From CAYYFX01 sp964571855 (GTDB taxonomy: Bacteria > ARS69): a DNA stretch of 64,000 bases. Location of the stretch: assembly GCA_964571855.1 (NCBI GenBank), contig CAZNDO010000002.1, positions 372,001 through 436,000 of the forward strand, given 5' to 3'. This document shows, piece after piece, positions 25,159 through 33,301 of this stretch (its first letter is position 1; each line of letters opens with the position of its first letter). Under the pieces are notes generated by a model. The model saw only the letters and a program-made list of their open reading frames with translations, did not search any database and had not been told where the DNA came from. Made by a program: the position numbers and the translations under genes.

Positions 25159-25901
25159 GCCCGTGCTGCGACGCGGGGCTGGATCCCACGCAGCCGGTGC
25201 AGGGCCTCCTGCTGCTCGGCACGGGATTCGCCATCTCGGCGGGCCACTGCGGCGGGATGTGCGGCCCGCTGCTGGCCGCGTTCGGGATCTCGCGCCGCGG
25301 CGGCGAGCGCTCGCGGCTGCACGTGCTCCGGGATGTTCTCGTGTACCACGCCGGTCGCGTCCTGGCGTACGCCGTGCTCGGCGCGATCGTCGGCGCCGGG
25401 GCGATGGCCACGCGTCGCCTCGTCGCCGGCGTCGACCTGCGGCCGTTCCTCGCGGTGGCGGTGGGCCTCTCCCTGCTGATTCCCGCGATCGGGCTGCTGC
25501 TCGGCGCGTCGTCCGGGGGGCCGATCACGGCGCCCGTGCGCGCGCTGCTCGCCCGGGCGTCGGATCTGGCGGCCCCGCTGCGCCGGCTGGGCCCGCTCGG
25601 GCTCGGCACGGCGAACGGCTTCCTGCCCTGCGGCCCGGTGGCGCTCGTGGCGCTCGGGGCGGCCAGCGCGCGCGACCCCTGGCACGGGGCGCTGTCGATG
25701 GCGGCCTTCGGGGCCGGCACGCTGCCCCTGCTCGTGGCCGGCACGTTCGCCGCGGCATCGCTGCGGTTCCGGCCGCGCCCGGCGCTCGTGCGCGCGGGCT
25801 CCGTGCTGCTCCTCGCGCTCGGCGCGCAGGTGTCCCTGCGCGGCCTCGCCGCGCTCGGCGTCCTCCCCCACGTGGCGGTCGGCGAATGGCCTCTCTGGTA
25901 G
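25155..25901 (+). CDS. SafE/TauE-like membrane protein of cbb3 assembly locus
   Basis: A 248-residue polytopic membrane protein with six or so helices. The N-terminus has GFAISAGHCGGMCGPL, with a conserved His and two Cys in the first helix, and the middle has NGFLPCGPVALVALG. These match the sulfite exporter TauE/SafE-like family often found beside ccoGHIS, where a role in copper or heme delivery to cbb3 oxidase is suspected but not proven. It starts on ATGA overlapping the CoA-transferase stop and overlaps ccoI by 16 nt. Confidence 0.87.
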   Translation: MSPCCDAGLDPTQPVQGLLLLGTGFAISAGHCGGMCGPLLAAFGISRRGGERSRLHVLRDVLVYHAGRVLAYAVLGAIVGAGAMATRRLVAGVDLRPFLAVAVGLSLLIPAIGLLLGASSGGPITAPVRALLARASDLAAPLRRLGPLGLGTANGFLPCGPVALVALGAASARDPWHGALSMAAFGAGTLPLLVAGTFAAASLRFRPRPALVRAGSVLLLALGAQVSLRGLAALGVLPHVAVGEWPLW

Positions 25902-28300
25902 ACGCCCCGCTCGCCGCCCCCGGCGCCGACGCGGCGTGCGCGGCGGGGCGCTGCGCGCACTGCGGACTGGCGGTCCCGCGCGACCGGCACGACGACCGCT
26001 TCTGCTGCGACGGGTGCGCGCGCGTGTCCGCGCTGCTGCACGACGCCGGTCTGGACCGGTACTACGAGATCCGCCGCGGCGAGGGTTCGCCGCCGCCCGA
26101 ACTGCGGGCCGACACCTTCGCCTGGCTGGACCGCCTGCCGGCCGACGGACCGCCCGCGTCCCGCACGCGCACGCTGGACGTCCAGGGCATCCACTGCGCG
26201 GCGTGCGTGTGGGTGCTGCAGGAGCTGTTCCGCCGGCACCGCGGCGCCGTGCACCTCACGATCAACCCGGGCGTGGGACGCGCGGAGGTGCGCTGGAACG
26301 ACGAGGCGGAGCCGCTCACGGCCTGGCTGGCCGAGGCGCAGGCGTTCGGATACCGCTTCGGGCCGCCGCGCAAGAGCGACCCGTCGCGCGGCCGCGGCCT
26401 CGTGGTGCGCCTGGCGATCTGCAGCGCCGCGGCCATGAACACGATGATTTTCAGCCTGTCGTTCTACTTCGGGCTCACGCCCGCGGACGGCATCCTGGCC
26501 ACGCTCTTCGGCCGGCTCGAGGTCCTGCTGGGGACGATCGCGGCCGTCGTCGGCGGCGGGCCGTTCCTCGCCGGCGCGTGGCACGCGTTGCGCCGCGGCA
26601 TCGTGCACCTGGATCTCCCCATCGCGCTCGGCGTCGTGCTGGCCTGGGCGGGGTCCGTGCACGAGTACGCGGCGCGGGGACCGCAGGCCGCCTACTTCGA
26701 CTCCGTTTCCATGTTCGTGACCCTCATGCTCGTGGGGCGCTGGCTGCAGGAGCGCCATCTGGAGCGGAACCGCATGGCCCTCCTTGCGGCCGAGGGCGTG
26801 TCCGGGCTCTGGACGCGCCGCCTGGACGCCGGGCGCCTGGAGACCGTGCCGGCCTCGGGCGTCGCGCGCGGCGACGAGTTGTGCATCGTCCCCGGCGATC
26901 TCGTGCCGGTGGCCGGCGTGCTCCTCGAGCACGACGCGTCCGTGCGCCTCGACTGGATCGACGGGGAGTCCGTGCCGCGTGCGCTCGCCCCCGGCGACGC
27001 CGTTCCGGCCGGCGCGTTCAACGCCGGGTCCGCGCCCCTGCGGCTCGCCGCCACGGAGGACTTCGCCGACTCCCGCCTGCACGATCTGCTGTCCCGTCCG
27101 GCGCGCGCGCGCGAGGCGGAGGGCGGGGATCCGTTCTTCCGGCGCCTCGGCACCGCGTGGGTGGCGGGCGTGCTCGTGTCCGCCGCGGCGGGCTTCCTGC
27201 TGTGGTTCCCGCACGGGATCTCGCGCGCGCTCGAGGTCACGGTCGCCGTCCTCGTGGTGACGTGTCCCTGCGCGATCGGGCTGGCGTCCCCCCTCGCGCG
27301 CGATCTCGCGCACGGCGCGCTCCGGCGCCGCGGCGTGTTCGTCCGCGAGGGAGCGCTCCTGGACCGCGCCCTCGGGATCCGGCGCGTCCTCTTCGACAAG
27401 ACCGGGACGCTCACGGCCGGCGGCGTCGTGCTCGCGAAGGACGCGGCCGCGCGCCTCGCGGCGCTGCCCACCCGCGAGCGGGACGTCCTGCACGCGATGA
27501 CCGCGCGCAGCAACCACCCGGTCGCGCGCGCAGTGGCCGCCGTGCTCGGCGCCGCGCGGCCCGGCCCCGCCCCGGCGCTCCCCGGGCCCGCACCGTTGAC
27601 CGAGCACCCCGGGCGCGGCCTGGAGTGGCGGGATGCGGACGGCGGCGTGTGGCGCCTCGGCCGGCGCACGTTCGCGATCCCGGGAGCCGAAGGCGACGAC
27701 GACCGCACGTGGTGGACCTTCGACGATGTCCCGCGCCTCGCCCTGGAGGCCGACGAGGCCCTCCGCGCCGATGCCGGGCACGAGCTGCGCCGGCTCGCCG
27801 CGCGCGGTCTCGCGCTGGGCATCCTCTCCGGCGACGCGCCCTCGCGCGTGGACCGCGCCGCCCGCCGCCTCGGCCTGGATCCCGCCGCGGCGCGCGGCGG
27901 TCTGTCCCCGGAGCGCAAGGCCGAGCTCGTCCGCGAGGCCGGCGGCCAGGAGACCCTCTTCGTCGGCGACGGCCTGAACGACGGCCCCGCCTTCGACGCC
28001 GCCGCCTGCTCCGGCACGCCCGCGGTGGACCACGCCGCCCTCGCCGGGCGCGCGGACTTCTACTTCCTGGGCGCGGGGATCGCGGCCGTGCGCCACGTGC
28101 TCGCCGCGGCGCGCGACCTGCGCCGCGTCCTGCGCGCGAACCTCGCGTTCGCCGTGGCCTACAACACGGTGGTTCTCGCGCTGTGCCTCGCGGGCCTGGT
28201 GCGCCCCGCCCTCGCCGCGATCCTGATGCCGCTCAGCTCGGTGGCGGTCGTGTCCCACACCGCGGCGCGCCTCTCGGAGGGACGTCTCGCATGGAAGTGA
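25886..28300 (+). CDS. ccoI: Copper-transporting P1B-type ATPase CcoI/FixI
   Basis: An 804-residue heavy-metal P-type ATPase for cbb3 oxidase assembly. The first 60 residues carry a Cys-rich metal-binding motif (CAHCGLAV ... FCCDGCARV). An HMA domain follows with GIHCAACVW (CxxC). Membrane helices come in the usual P1B order, with the actuator loop DGES, the metal site CPCAIGLASPLA, phosphorylation site DKTGTLT, SNHPVA and hinge GDGLNDGPAF. The double N-terminal metal region and CPC site are typical of CcoI, which moves copper out of the cytoplasm for the CuB centre. Overlaps the SafE-like gene by 16 nt and ccoS by 10 nt. Confidence 0.94.
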   Translation: MASLVDAPLAAPGADAACAAGRCAHCGLAVPRDRHDDRFCCDGCARVSALLHDAGLDRYYEIRRGEGSPPPELRADTFAWLDRLPADGPPASRTRTLDVQGIHCAACVWVLQELFRRHRGAVHLTINPGVGRAEVRWNDEAEPLTAWLAEAQAFGYRFGPPRKSDPSRGRGLVVRLAICSAAAMNTMIFSLSFYFGLTPADGILATLFGRLEVLLGTIAAVVGGGPFLAGAWHALRRGIVHLDLPIALGVVLAWAGSVHEYAARGPQAAYFDSVSMFVTLMLVGRWLQERHLERNRMALLAAEGVSGLWTRRLDAGRLETVPASGVARGDELCIVPGDLVPVAGVLLEHDASVRLDWIDGESVPRALAPGDAVPAGAFNAGSAPLRLAATEDFADSRLHDLLSRPARAREAEGGDPFFRRLGTAWVAGVLVSAAAGFLLWFPHGISRALEVTVAVLVVTCPCAIGLASPLARDLAHGALRRRGVFVREGALLDRALGIRRVLFDKTGTLTAGGVVLAKDAAARLAALPTRERDVLHAMTARSNHPVARAVAAVLGAARPGPAPALPGPAPLTEHPGRGLEWRDADGGVWRLGRRTFAIPGAEGDDDRTWWTFDDVPRLALEADEALRADAGHELRRLAARGLALGILSGDAPSRVDRAARRLGLDPAAARGGLSPERKAELVREAGGQETLFVGDGLNDGPAFDAAACSGTPAVDHAALAGRADFYFLGAGIAAVRHVLAAARDLRRVLRANLAFAVAYNTVVLALCLAGLVRPALAAILMPLSSVAVVSHTAARLSEGRLAWK

Positions 28301-28485
28301 TCGTGATCCTGGTGTTCATCAGCCTCGGGCTCGTCGCGGCAGCGATCCTGCTGCTGCTCTCCCGCGTGCACGCGGGGGACCTCGAGCACGGGGACCGTCT
28401 TGCCCTGCTGCCGCTGGAGGAGGAGCGATCGGCTCCGGCGGCGCCGCGTCACGGAGCCGGGCCGTTCCCCGGGGAAAGGAGCTGA
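28291..28485 (+). CDS. ccoS: cbb3 oxidase maturation protein CcoS
   Basis: A 64-residue protein with one membrane helix (VIVILVFISLGLVAAAILLLL) and a short Glu-rich tail (GDLEHGDRLALLPLEEE). CcoS is needed to insert cofactors into cbb3 oxidase in Rhodobacter. Size, topology and position between ccoI and ccoN fit. Starts inside the end of ccoI (10-nt overlap). Confidence 0.88.
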   Translation: MEVIVILVFISLGLVAAAILLLLSRVHAGDLEHGDRLALLPLEEERSAPAAPRHGAGPFPGERS

Positions 28486-28490
28486 GGTCG

Positions 28491-30866
28491 ATGCGGACCC
28501 CTACCGCCGACGAGCGCGTCATCGTCTATGACGACTCGGTCGTCCGCGCCTTCTCGCTGGCCACCATCGTGTGGGGCCTCGTGGCGCTGCTGCTGGGCGC
28601 CACCGTGGCCATGCAGCTGGTGTCGTGGAAGGCGAACTTCGACACGTCGTGGCTGACCTTCGGGCGGCTGCGCCCGCTGCACACGAACGCCGCGATCTTC
28701 GCCTTCGTCGGCAACATGATGTTCGCCGGGATCTACTACTCCACGCAGCGGCTGCTGAAGGCCCGCATGGCGTCCGACTTCCTCAGCTGGTTCAACTTCT
28801 GGGGCTGGCAGGCCATCATCGTGGCGGCGGCGATCACGCTGCCGCTCGGCCTGACCCAGGCGAAGGAGTACGCCGAGCTGATCTGGCCCATCGACATCGC
28901 CATCGCGGTGGTGTGGGTGGCCTTCGGCGTGAACTTCTTCTGGACGCTGGCCATCCGGAACGAGCCGAACCTGTACGTGGCCATCTGGTTCTACATCGCC
29001 ACGATCGTCACGATCGCGGTCCTGCACATCGTGAACAGCCTGGCGCTGCCCACGAGCCTCACCCACTCCTACTCCATCTTCGCCGGCGTGCAGGACGCAC
29101 TGGTACAGTGGTGGTACGGGCACAACGCGGTGGGCTTCTTCCTCACCACGCCGATCCTCGGCATCATGTACTACTTCCTGCCGAAGGCGGCGGAGCGGCC
29201 GGTGTACTCCTACCGGCTCTCCGTGGTGCACTTCTGGGGCCTCGTGTTCGTCTACATCTGGGCCGGGCCGCACCACCTGCTGTACACCGCGCTGCCGGAC
29301 TGGTCCCAGACGCTCGGCATGGTGTTCAGCCTGATGCTGTGGGCCCCGTCCTGGGGCGGCATGCTGAACGGCCTGCTCACCCTGCGCGGCGCCTGGGACA
29401 AGCTGCGCACGGATCCCGTCATCAAGTTCATGATCGTGGCCGTCACGTTCTACGGGATGTCCACCTTCGAGGGGCCGCTGCTCTCCATCAAGAGCGTCAG
29501 CTCGCTGGCCCACTACACGGACTGGATCATCGGGCACGTGCACGGCGGCGCGCTCGGCTGGAACGGGTTCATGGCGGCCGGCATGCTGTACTGGCTCGTG
29601 CCGCGGCTCTGGGGCACGAAGCTCTGGTCCACGCGTCTGGCGGACGCCCACTTCTGGATCGGGACGTTCGGCATCCTGCTGTACATCACCGCCATGTGGA
29701 TCTCCGGGATCAGCCAGGGCCTGTACTGGCGGGCGCTGGACGACACCGGCTTCCTCAAGTACCCGGACTTCGTGGAGGGGCTCCTCGCCGCGCGGACCAT
29801 GTACGTGATGCGGCTCGTGGGCGGCACGGCGTTCCTCTCCGGCTACGTGCTCCTCGCCGTGAACCTGGCGGCCACCGTCCGGGCCGGCCAGCCGGTGGAC
29901 GGCCGCGTGACCGTGCGGACCCGGGCGGTCACCGCGCTCCCGTCGTCCTGGAAGCTGGCCACCGCCGCTCCCGTCGTCATCTCCGTGCTCGCGGTGCTCG
30001 TGGCGGTGCTCTTCGGCCTCGCCACCCCGCAGCTCAGCCCGGTGGTGCTCACGCTCGGCGCCGGCGTCGTGATCGCGGCCGCCGTCGTGAACCTGCAGGC
30101 GCTGCGCTCCGGCCGGCGCTGGCACACGCTGATCGAGGGCCGGCCGCTCGCGTTCACGTTCCTCGTGATCTTCGCGGTGCTGGCGGGCGGCGTGGCGGAG
30201 CTGATCCCCGCGCTCGTGATCAAGCGGGACATCCCGCTCCTCCCCGCCGAGGCGAAGGCGGGCGAGCCGCCGCCGCCGGAGATCTCCGGCACCGGCTACT
30301 CCACGCCGGTGGATCCGAAGCGCGTGCAGCAGCCGTACAGCCCGCTGGAGCTGGCCGGCCGGGACCTGTACATCCGCGAGGGCTGCTACAACTGCCACAG
30401 CCAGATGATCCGGCCCTTCCGGCACGAGACCCTGCGGTACGGCGAGTTCTCGCGCGCCGAGGAGTACATCTACGACCACCCGTTCCAGTGGGGATCGAAG
30501 CGGACCGGGCCGGACCTGCACCGCGAGGGCGGGAAGTACCCGAACCTCTGGCACTACCAGCACATGATCGATCCGCGCTCCACGTCGCCCGGCTCCCTGA
30601 TGCCGAACTACCCGTGGCTCAAGGACGGGACCGTGGACTTCGACCGGCTGCCCGGGAAGCTGGCGGCCATGCGCAAGCTGGGCGTGCCGTACACCGACGA
30701 GGACATCCTCGGCGCGCCGGAGACGGCCCGCTCCCAGGCCGCGCTCATCCGGACGGACCTCGAGGCGCAGGGCGTGAAGATCGCCGGGGAGTCCGAGCTG
30801 CTGGCGATGATCGCCTACCTGCAGCGCCTCGGCCGCGGCCCGCAGCCCGTGAAGGGAGGCGCATGA
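28491..30866 (+). CDS. ccoNO: Fused cbb3 cytochrome oxidase subunits CcoN-CcoO
   Basis: A 791-residue fusion. Residues 1-475 are the heme-copper catalytic subunit (CcoN): 12 helices with heme and copper ligands in segments such as RLRPLHTNAAIFAF, YGHNAVGFFLTTPILG, WAGPHHLLYT and IGHVHGGALGWNGF. A linker with extra helices (about 490-580) leads to the CcoO part, a membrane-anchored monoheme cytochrome c with IREGCYNCHSQMIRPF (CxxCH) and SLMPNYPWL, where the Met is the likely heme ligand. In proteobacteria the two are separate genes; fusions occur in Bacteroidota and relatives. The complex reduces oxygen at very low concentration and pumps protons. ATG 28491 has an AAGGAG site. Confidence 0.95.
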   Translation: MRTPTADERVIVYDDSVVRAFSLATIVWGLVALLLGATVAMQLVSWKANFDTSWLTFGRLRPLHTNAAIFAFVGNMMFAGIYYSTQRLLKARMASDFLSWFNFWGWQAIIVAAAITLPLGLTQAKEYAELIWPIDIAIAVVWVAFGVNFFWTLAIRNEPNLYVAIWFYIATIVTIAVLHIVNSLALPTSLTHSYSIFAGVQDALVQWWYGHNAVGFFLTTPILGIMYYFLPKAAERPVYSYRLSVVHFWGLVFVYIWAGPHHLLYTALPDWSQTLGMVFSLMLWAPSWGGMLNGLLTLRGAWDKLRTDPVIKFMIVAVTFYGMSTFEGPLLSIKSVSSLAHYTDWIIGHVHGGALGWNGFMAAGMLYWLVPRLWGTKLWSTRLADAHFWIGTFGILLYITAMWISGISQGLYWRALDDTGFLKYPDFVEGLLAARTMYVMRLVGGTAFLSGYVLLAVNLAATVRAGQPVDGRVTVRTRAVTALPSSWKLATAAPVVISVLAVLVAVLFGLATPQLSPVVLTLGAGVVIAAAVVNLQALRSGRRWHTLIEGRPLAFTFLVIFAVLAGGVAELIPALVIKRDIPLLPAEAKAGEPPPPEISGTGYSTPVDPKRVQQPYSPLELAGRDLYIREGCYNCHSQMIRPFRHETLRYGEFSRAEEYIYDHPFQWGSKRTGPDLHREGGKYPNLWHYQHMIDPRSTSPGSLMPNYPWLKDGTVDFDRLPGKLAAMRKLGVPYTDEDILGAPETARSQAALIRTDLEAQGVKIAGESELLAMIAYLQRLGRGPQPVKGGA

Positions 30867-31057
30867 TGTTCAGCGGATTCCTCTCCCGCTCCGAGCTGCT
30901 CGTGTGGCCGCTCGTGGGTCTGGGCATCTTCTTCGTCACCTTCGTGATCGTCCTGATCCGGGTGGCCTTCGGGATGCGGGACGCGACGACCGCGAGGATC
31001 GCCGCGCTCCCCCTCGAGGACGACTCCCCCGCCGTTCCGAAGGGAGGTGCGGCGTGA
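30863..31057 (+). CDS. ccoQ: cbb3 oxidase small subunit CcoQ-like
   Basis: A 64-residue single-span protein (LLVWPLVGLGIFFVTFVIVLIRVAF) with a tail containing ALPLEDD. CcoQ stabilises cbb3 oxidase; here the call rests on size and position between the CcoNO and CcoP genes. The start (ATGATG) overlaps the stop of ccoNO and its stop overlaps the GTG of ccoP. Confidence 0.8.
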   Translation: MMFSGFLSRSELLVWPLVGLGIFFVTFVIVLIRVAFGMRDATTARIAALPLEDDSPAVPKGGAA

Positions 31058-31701
31058 CGCCGGACGACGACCGGGACCGCGTCCTGGACCACGAGTACGA
31101 CGGCATCCAGGAGTACGACAACCGGCTGCCGAACTGGTGGCTGTTCACGCTGTACGGCGCCATCGTCTTCGCCGTCCTGTACTGGTTCGTGCTGCACACG
31201 TGGCGCTGGGGGCCGCTGTCGCACGAGAAGTACACGATCGAGATGGGCAAGGCCGCCGAGGCCCAGCTGGCCCGCATGGCCGGCCAGGAGACCACGGACG
31301 AGTCGCTGCTGCTCATGGCCCAGGTCCCGGCGAACGTGGAGCGCGGCCGCGCCGTGTTCGAGCAGTTCTGTGTCACGTGCCACCTGGCGGACGCCTCCGG
31401 GCAGGTGGGCCCGAACCTGACGGATGCCTACTGGCTGCACGGGAGCCGGCCGCTGCAGATCCTGCACACGGTCACGAACGGCGTGCCGGACAAGGGCATG
31501 GCGGCGTGGGGCAACCAGCTCGGACCGGTGCGCGTGCAGGACGTGGTTGCCTACGTCCTGACCGTCAAGAACACGAACCGCCCGGGCAAGGCGCCGCAGG
31601 GCCAGCCGGAGACGGACACGGAAGCGGAAGGCGACGGCATGGCCGCCGCCCCCGCCCCGGGTTCCGCGCCGGCCGCTCCCGCCCCGGAGACGAGCAGCTG
31701 A
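31054..31701 (+). CDS. ccoP: cbb3 oxidase subunit CcoP, monoheme
   Basis: A 215-residue cytochrome c subunit. The N-terminus has the CcoP signature DHEYDGIQEYDNRLPNWW before one membrane helix (LFTLYGAIVFAVLYWFVL). One cytochrome c domain follows: VFEQFCVTCHLADASGQVGPNLTD (CxxCH) with PDKGMAAWG, where the Met should be the sixth ligand. Proteobacterial CcoP has two such domains; this one has a single heme site and a Pro/Ala-rich tail. Electrons would pass from this heme to CcoO. GTG 31054 overlaps the ccoQ stop. Confidence 0.93.
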   Translation: MTPDDDRDRVLDHEYDGIQEYDNRLPNWWLFTLYGAIVFAVLYWFVLHTWRWGPLSHEKYTIEMGKAAEAQLARMAGQETTDESLLLMAQVPANVERGRAVFEQFCVTCHLADASGQVGPNLTDAYWLHGSRPLQILHTVTNGVPDKGMAAWGNQLGPVRVQDVVAYVLTVKNTNRPGKAPQGQPETDTEAEGDGMAAAPAPGSAPAAPAPETSS

Positions 31702-31702
31702 G

Positions 31703-33133
31703 ATGAGCACCGCACCGCCGACCGCCCCGCGCAAGGGTCGGGAGCGCCCGAAGGCCCGGCGCCCCGACCTGGACACGATGTTCACGATCAACGCCGACGG
31801 GTCGCGGAACTTCCTGCACCCCGCCGACGTGCGCGGGCGCTTCCAGCGGCGGAAGAACGTGGTGTTCGCGATCCTGCTGCTGATCTACGTGGGCCTGCCG
31901 TGGGTCACGATCGGCGGGCATCCCGCCGTGCACCTGGACCTGCCCGGACGGAACGCGTTCCTGTTCGGGGCCACGTTCACCAACCAGGACTTCTACCTGG
32001 TGTTCTTCCTGCTGTCCGGCCTCGGGTTCGCGCTGTTCGTGGCCACGGCGCTGTGGGGGCGGATCTGGTGCGGCTACGCCTGCCCGCAGACCGTGTTCCT
32101 CGAGGGCGTGTTCCGGCGCGTGGAGCGCTGGATCGAGGGACCGCGCGACACGCGCATCCGGCGCAACGCGGGCCCCCTGACCCCGGACAAGGCCTGGCGC
32201 AAGACGGTGAAGCATGCCGCCTTCCTGGTGCTGGCCTGGCTGAACGCGCACGCCTTCATCGCGTACTTCATCCCGGCGCAGGAGCTCCTGGCCGCCGTGA
32301 CCGGCCCGCCCGGCGCGCACATGACCGCCTTCCTGTGGGGCACGGCGTGGACCGCCATCCTGTACTTCGACTACGCGTGGTTCCGCGAGCAGACGTGCCT
32401 CGTGATCTGTCCGTACGGCCGCGCGCAGTCGGCCATGATCGACGCCGACACGATCGTGATCGGGTACGATGCGGCGCGCGGCGAGCCCCGTTCGAAGGCG
32501 AGCGCTGCCGACGGCGGGGACTGCATCGACTGCTTCCGGTGCGTCGCCGTGTGTCCCACCGGCATCGACATCCGCAACGGCCTGCAGATGGAGTGCGTCG
32601 GCTGCGGGAATTGCGTCGACGCCTGCGACGACGTGATGGCGAAGGTGGACCGTCCGCCCGGCCTCGTGCGGTACGACTCCCAGCGCGGGTTCGCCGGCGA
32701 GGCGCGTCGCGGGCTCCTGCGCCCGCGCGTGTTCGTGTACGCGGCGCTCGCGCTCGTCGGCCTCTCCGTGGCCGCGTTCACGGGCGCCCGCCGGACGCCG
32801 TTCGAGGTGCGCGTGCTCCGCTCCCGCGGGCTCCCCTACGAGCTGGACGGCGACGTGATCCGCAACGTGGTCAACCTGCACGTGCAGAACAAGCTCTCCC
32901 GGGACGCCGTCTTCCACCTGGCGCGCTCCGGCGAGGCGCCCGGCCCGGAGGCCCTGGACATGGTGATCGCGCAGCCGCGGCTCGCCCTGGAGTCCCTGCA
33001 GGACGCGGTCACGCCGGTGATCCTCACGTTCCCGCGCGCCGAGTGGACGGCCCCCTTCCCCTTCCGGCTGGCGGTGACGGACTCGGCCACCGGGCGCGCG
33101 CAGGACGTGGAACTGCGCTTCCGGGGGCCGTGA
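31703..33133 (+). CDS. ccoG: Cytochrome c oxidase accessory protein CcoG
   Basis: A 476-residue polytopic iron-sulfur protein. It opens with a cytosolic segment, has about five membrane helices, the conserved GYACPQTVFLEGVFR and CLVICPYGRAQSAM, and two 4Fe-4S motifs (CIDCFRCVAVCPTGIDIRNGLQMECVGCGNCVDACD, given here in part as CIDCFRC and CVGCGNC). The C-terminal 110 residues form an Ig-like periplasmic domain. CcoG reduces Cu(II) to Cu(I) for oxidase assembly. It starts 1 nt after the ccoP stop. Confidence 0.94.
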   Translation: MSTAPPTAPRKGRERPKARRPDLDTMFTINADGSRNFLHPADVRGRFQRRKNVVFAILLLIYVGLPWVTIGGHPAVHLDLPGRNAFLFGATFTNQDFYLVFFLLSGLGFALFVATALWGRIWCGYACPQTVFLEGVFRRVERWIEGPRDTRIRRNAGPLTPDKAWRKTVKHAAFLVLAWLNAHAFIAYFIPAQELLAAVTGPPGAHMTAFLWGTAWTAILYFDYAWFREQTCLVICPYGRAQSAMIDADTIVIGYDAARGEPRSKASAADGGDCIDCFRCVAVCPTGIDIRNGLQMECVGCGNCVDACDDVMAKVDRPPGLVRYDSQRGFAGEARRGLLRPRVFVYAALALVGLSVAAFTGARRTPFEVRVLRSRGLPYELDGDVIRNVVNLHVQNKLSRDAVFHLARSGEAPGPEALDMVIAQPRLALESLQDAVTPVILTFPRAEWTAPFPFRLAVTDSATGRAQDVELRFRGP

Positions 33134-33134
33134 G

Positions 33135-33263
33135 GTGGCCGCGGGCCGCTGGCTGAAGGACCGGCCGTGGATCTGGGTGGTCCTGCTGTTCCTGCTCGTG
33201 CTGGGCGTGAACGTGGTCTTCGTGTGGATCGCGGGACGGCAGCCGCCGGAGCCCGTGGAGTAG
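33135..33263 (+). CDS. 42-residue membrane peptide after ccoG
   Basis: GTG 33135 begins one nucleotide after the ccoG stop and encodes 42 residues: a short basic head (AAGRWLKDRPW), one hydrophobic helix (IWVVLLFLLVLGVNVVFVWI) and a short acidic end. It sits where ccoH/fixH normally lies, but is only about as long as the first helix of CcoH and lacks its periplasmic domain. It could be a small assembly subunit or the remnant of ccoH. A GAGG sequence spans the stop of ccoG and the start. Confidence 0.5.
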   Translation: MAAGRWLKDRPWIWVVLLFLLVLGVNVVFVWIAGRQPPEPVE

Positions 33264-33301
33264 CCCGGGCTCCGGCGACCGGCCGCCGCGCCGTGCGCGC
33301 G

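Noticed and set aside
33135..33263. Naming the 42-residue frame ccoH
   Set aside because: Only position and one helix agree; the conserved CcoH periplasmic part is missing, so no symbol was given.
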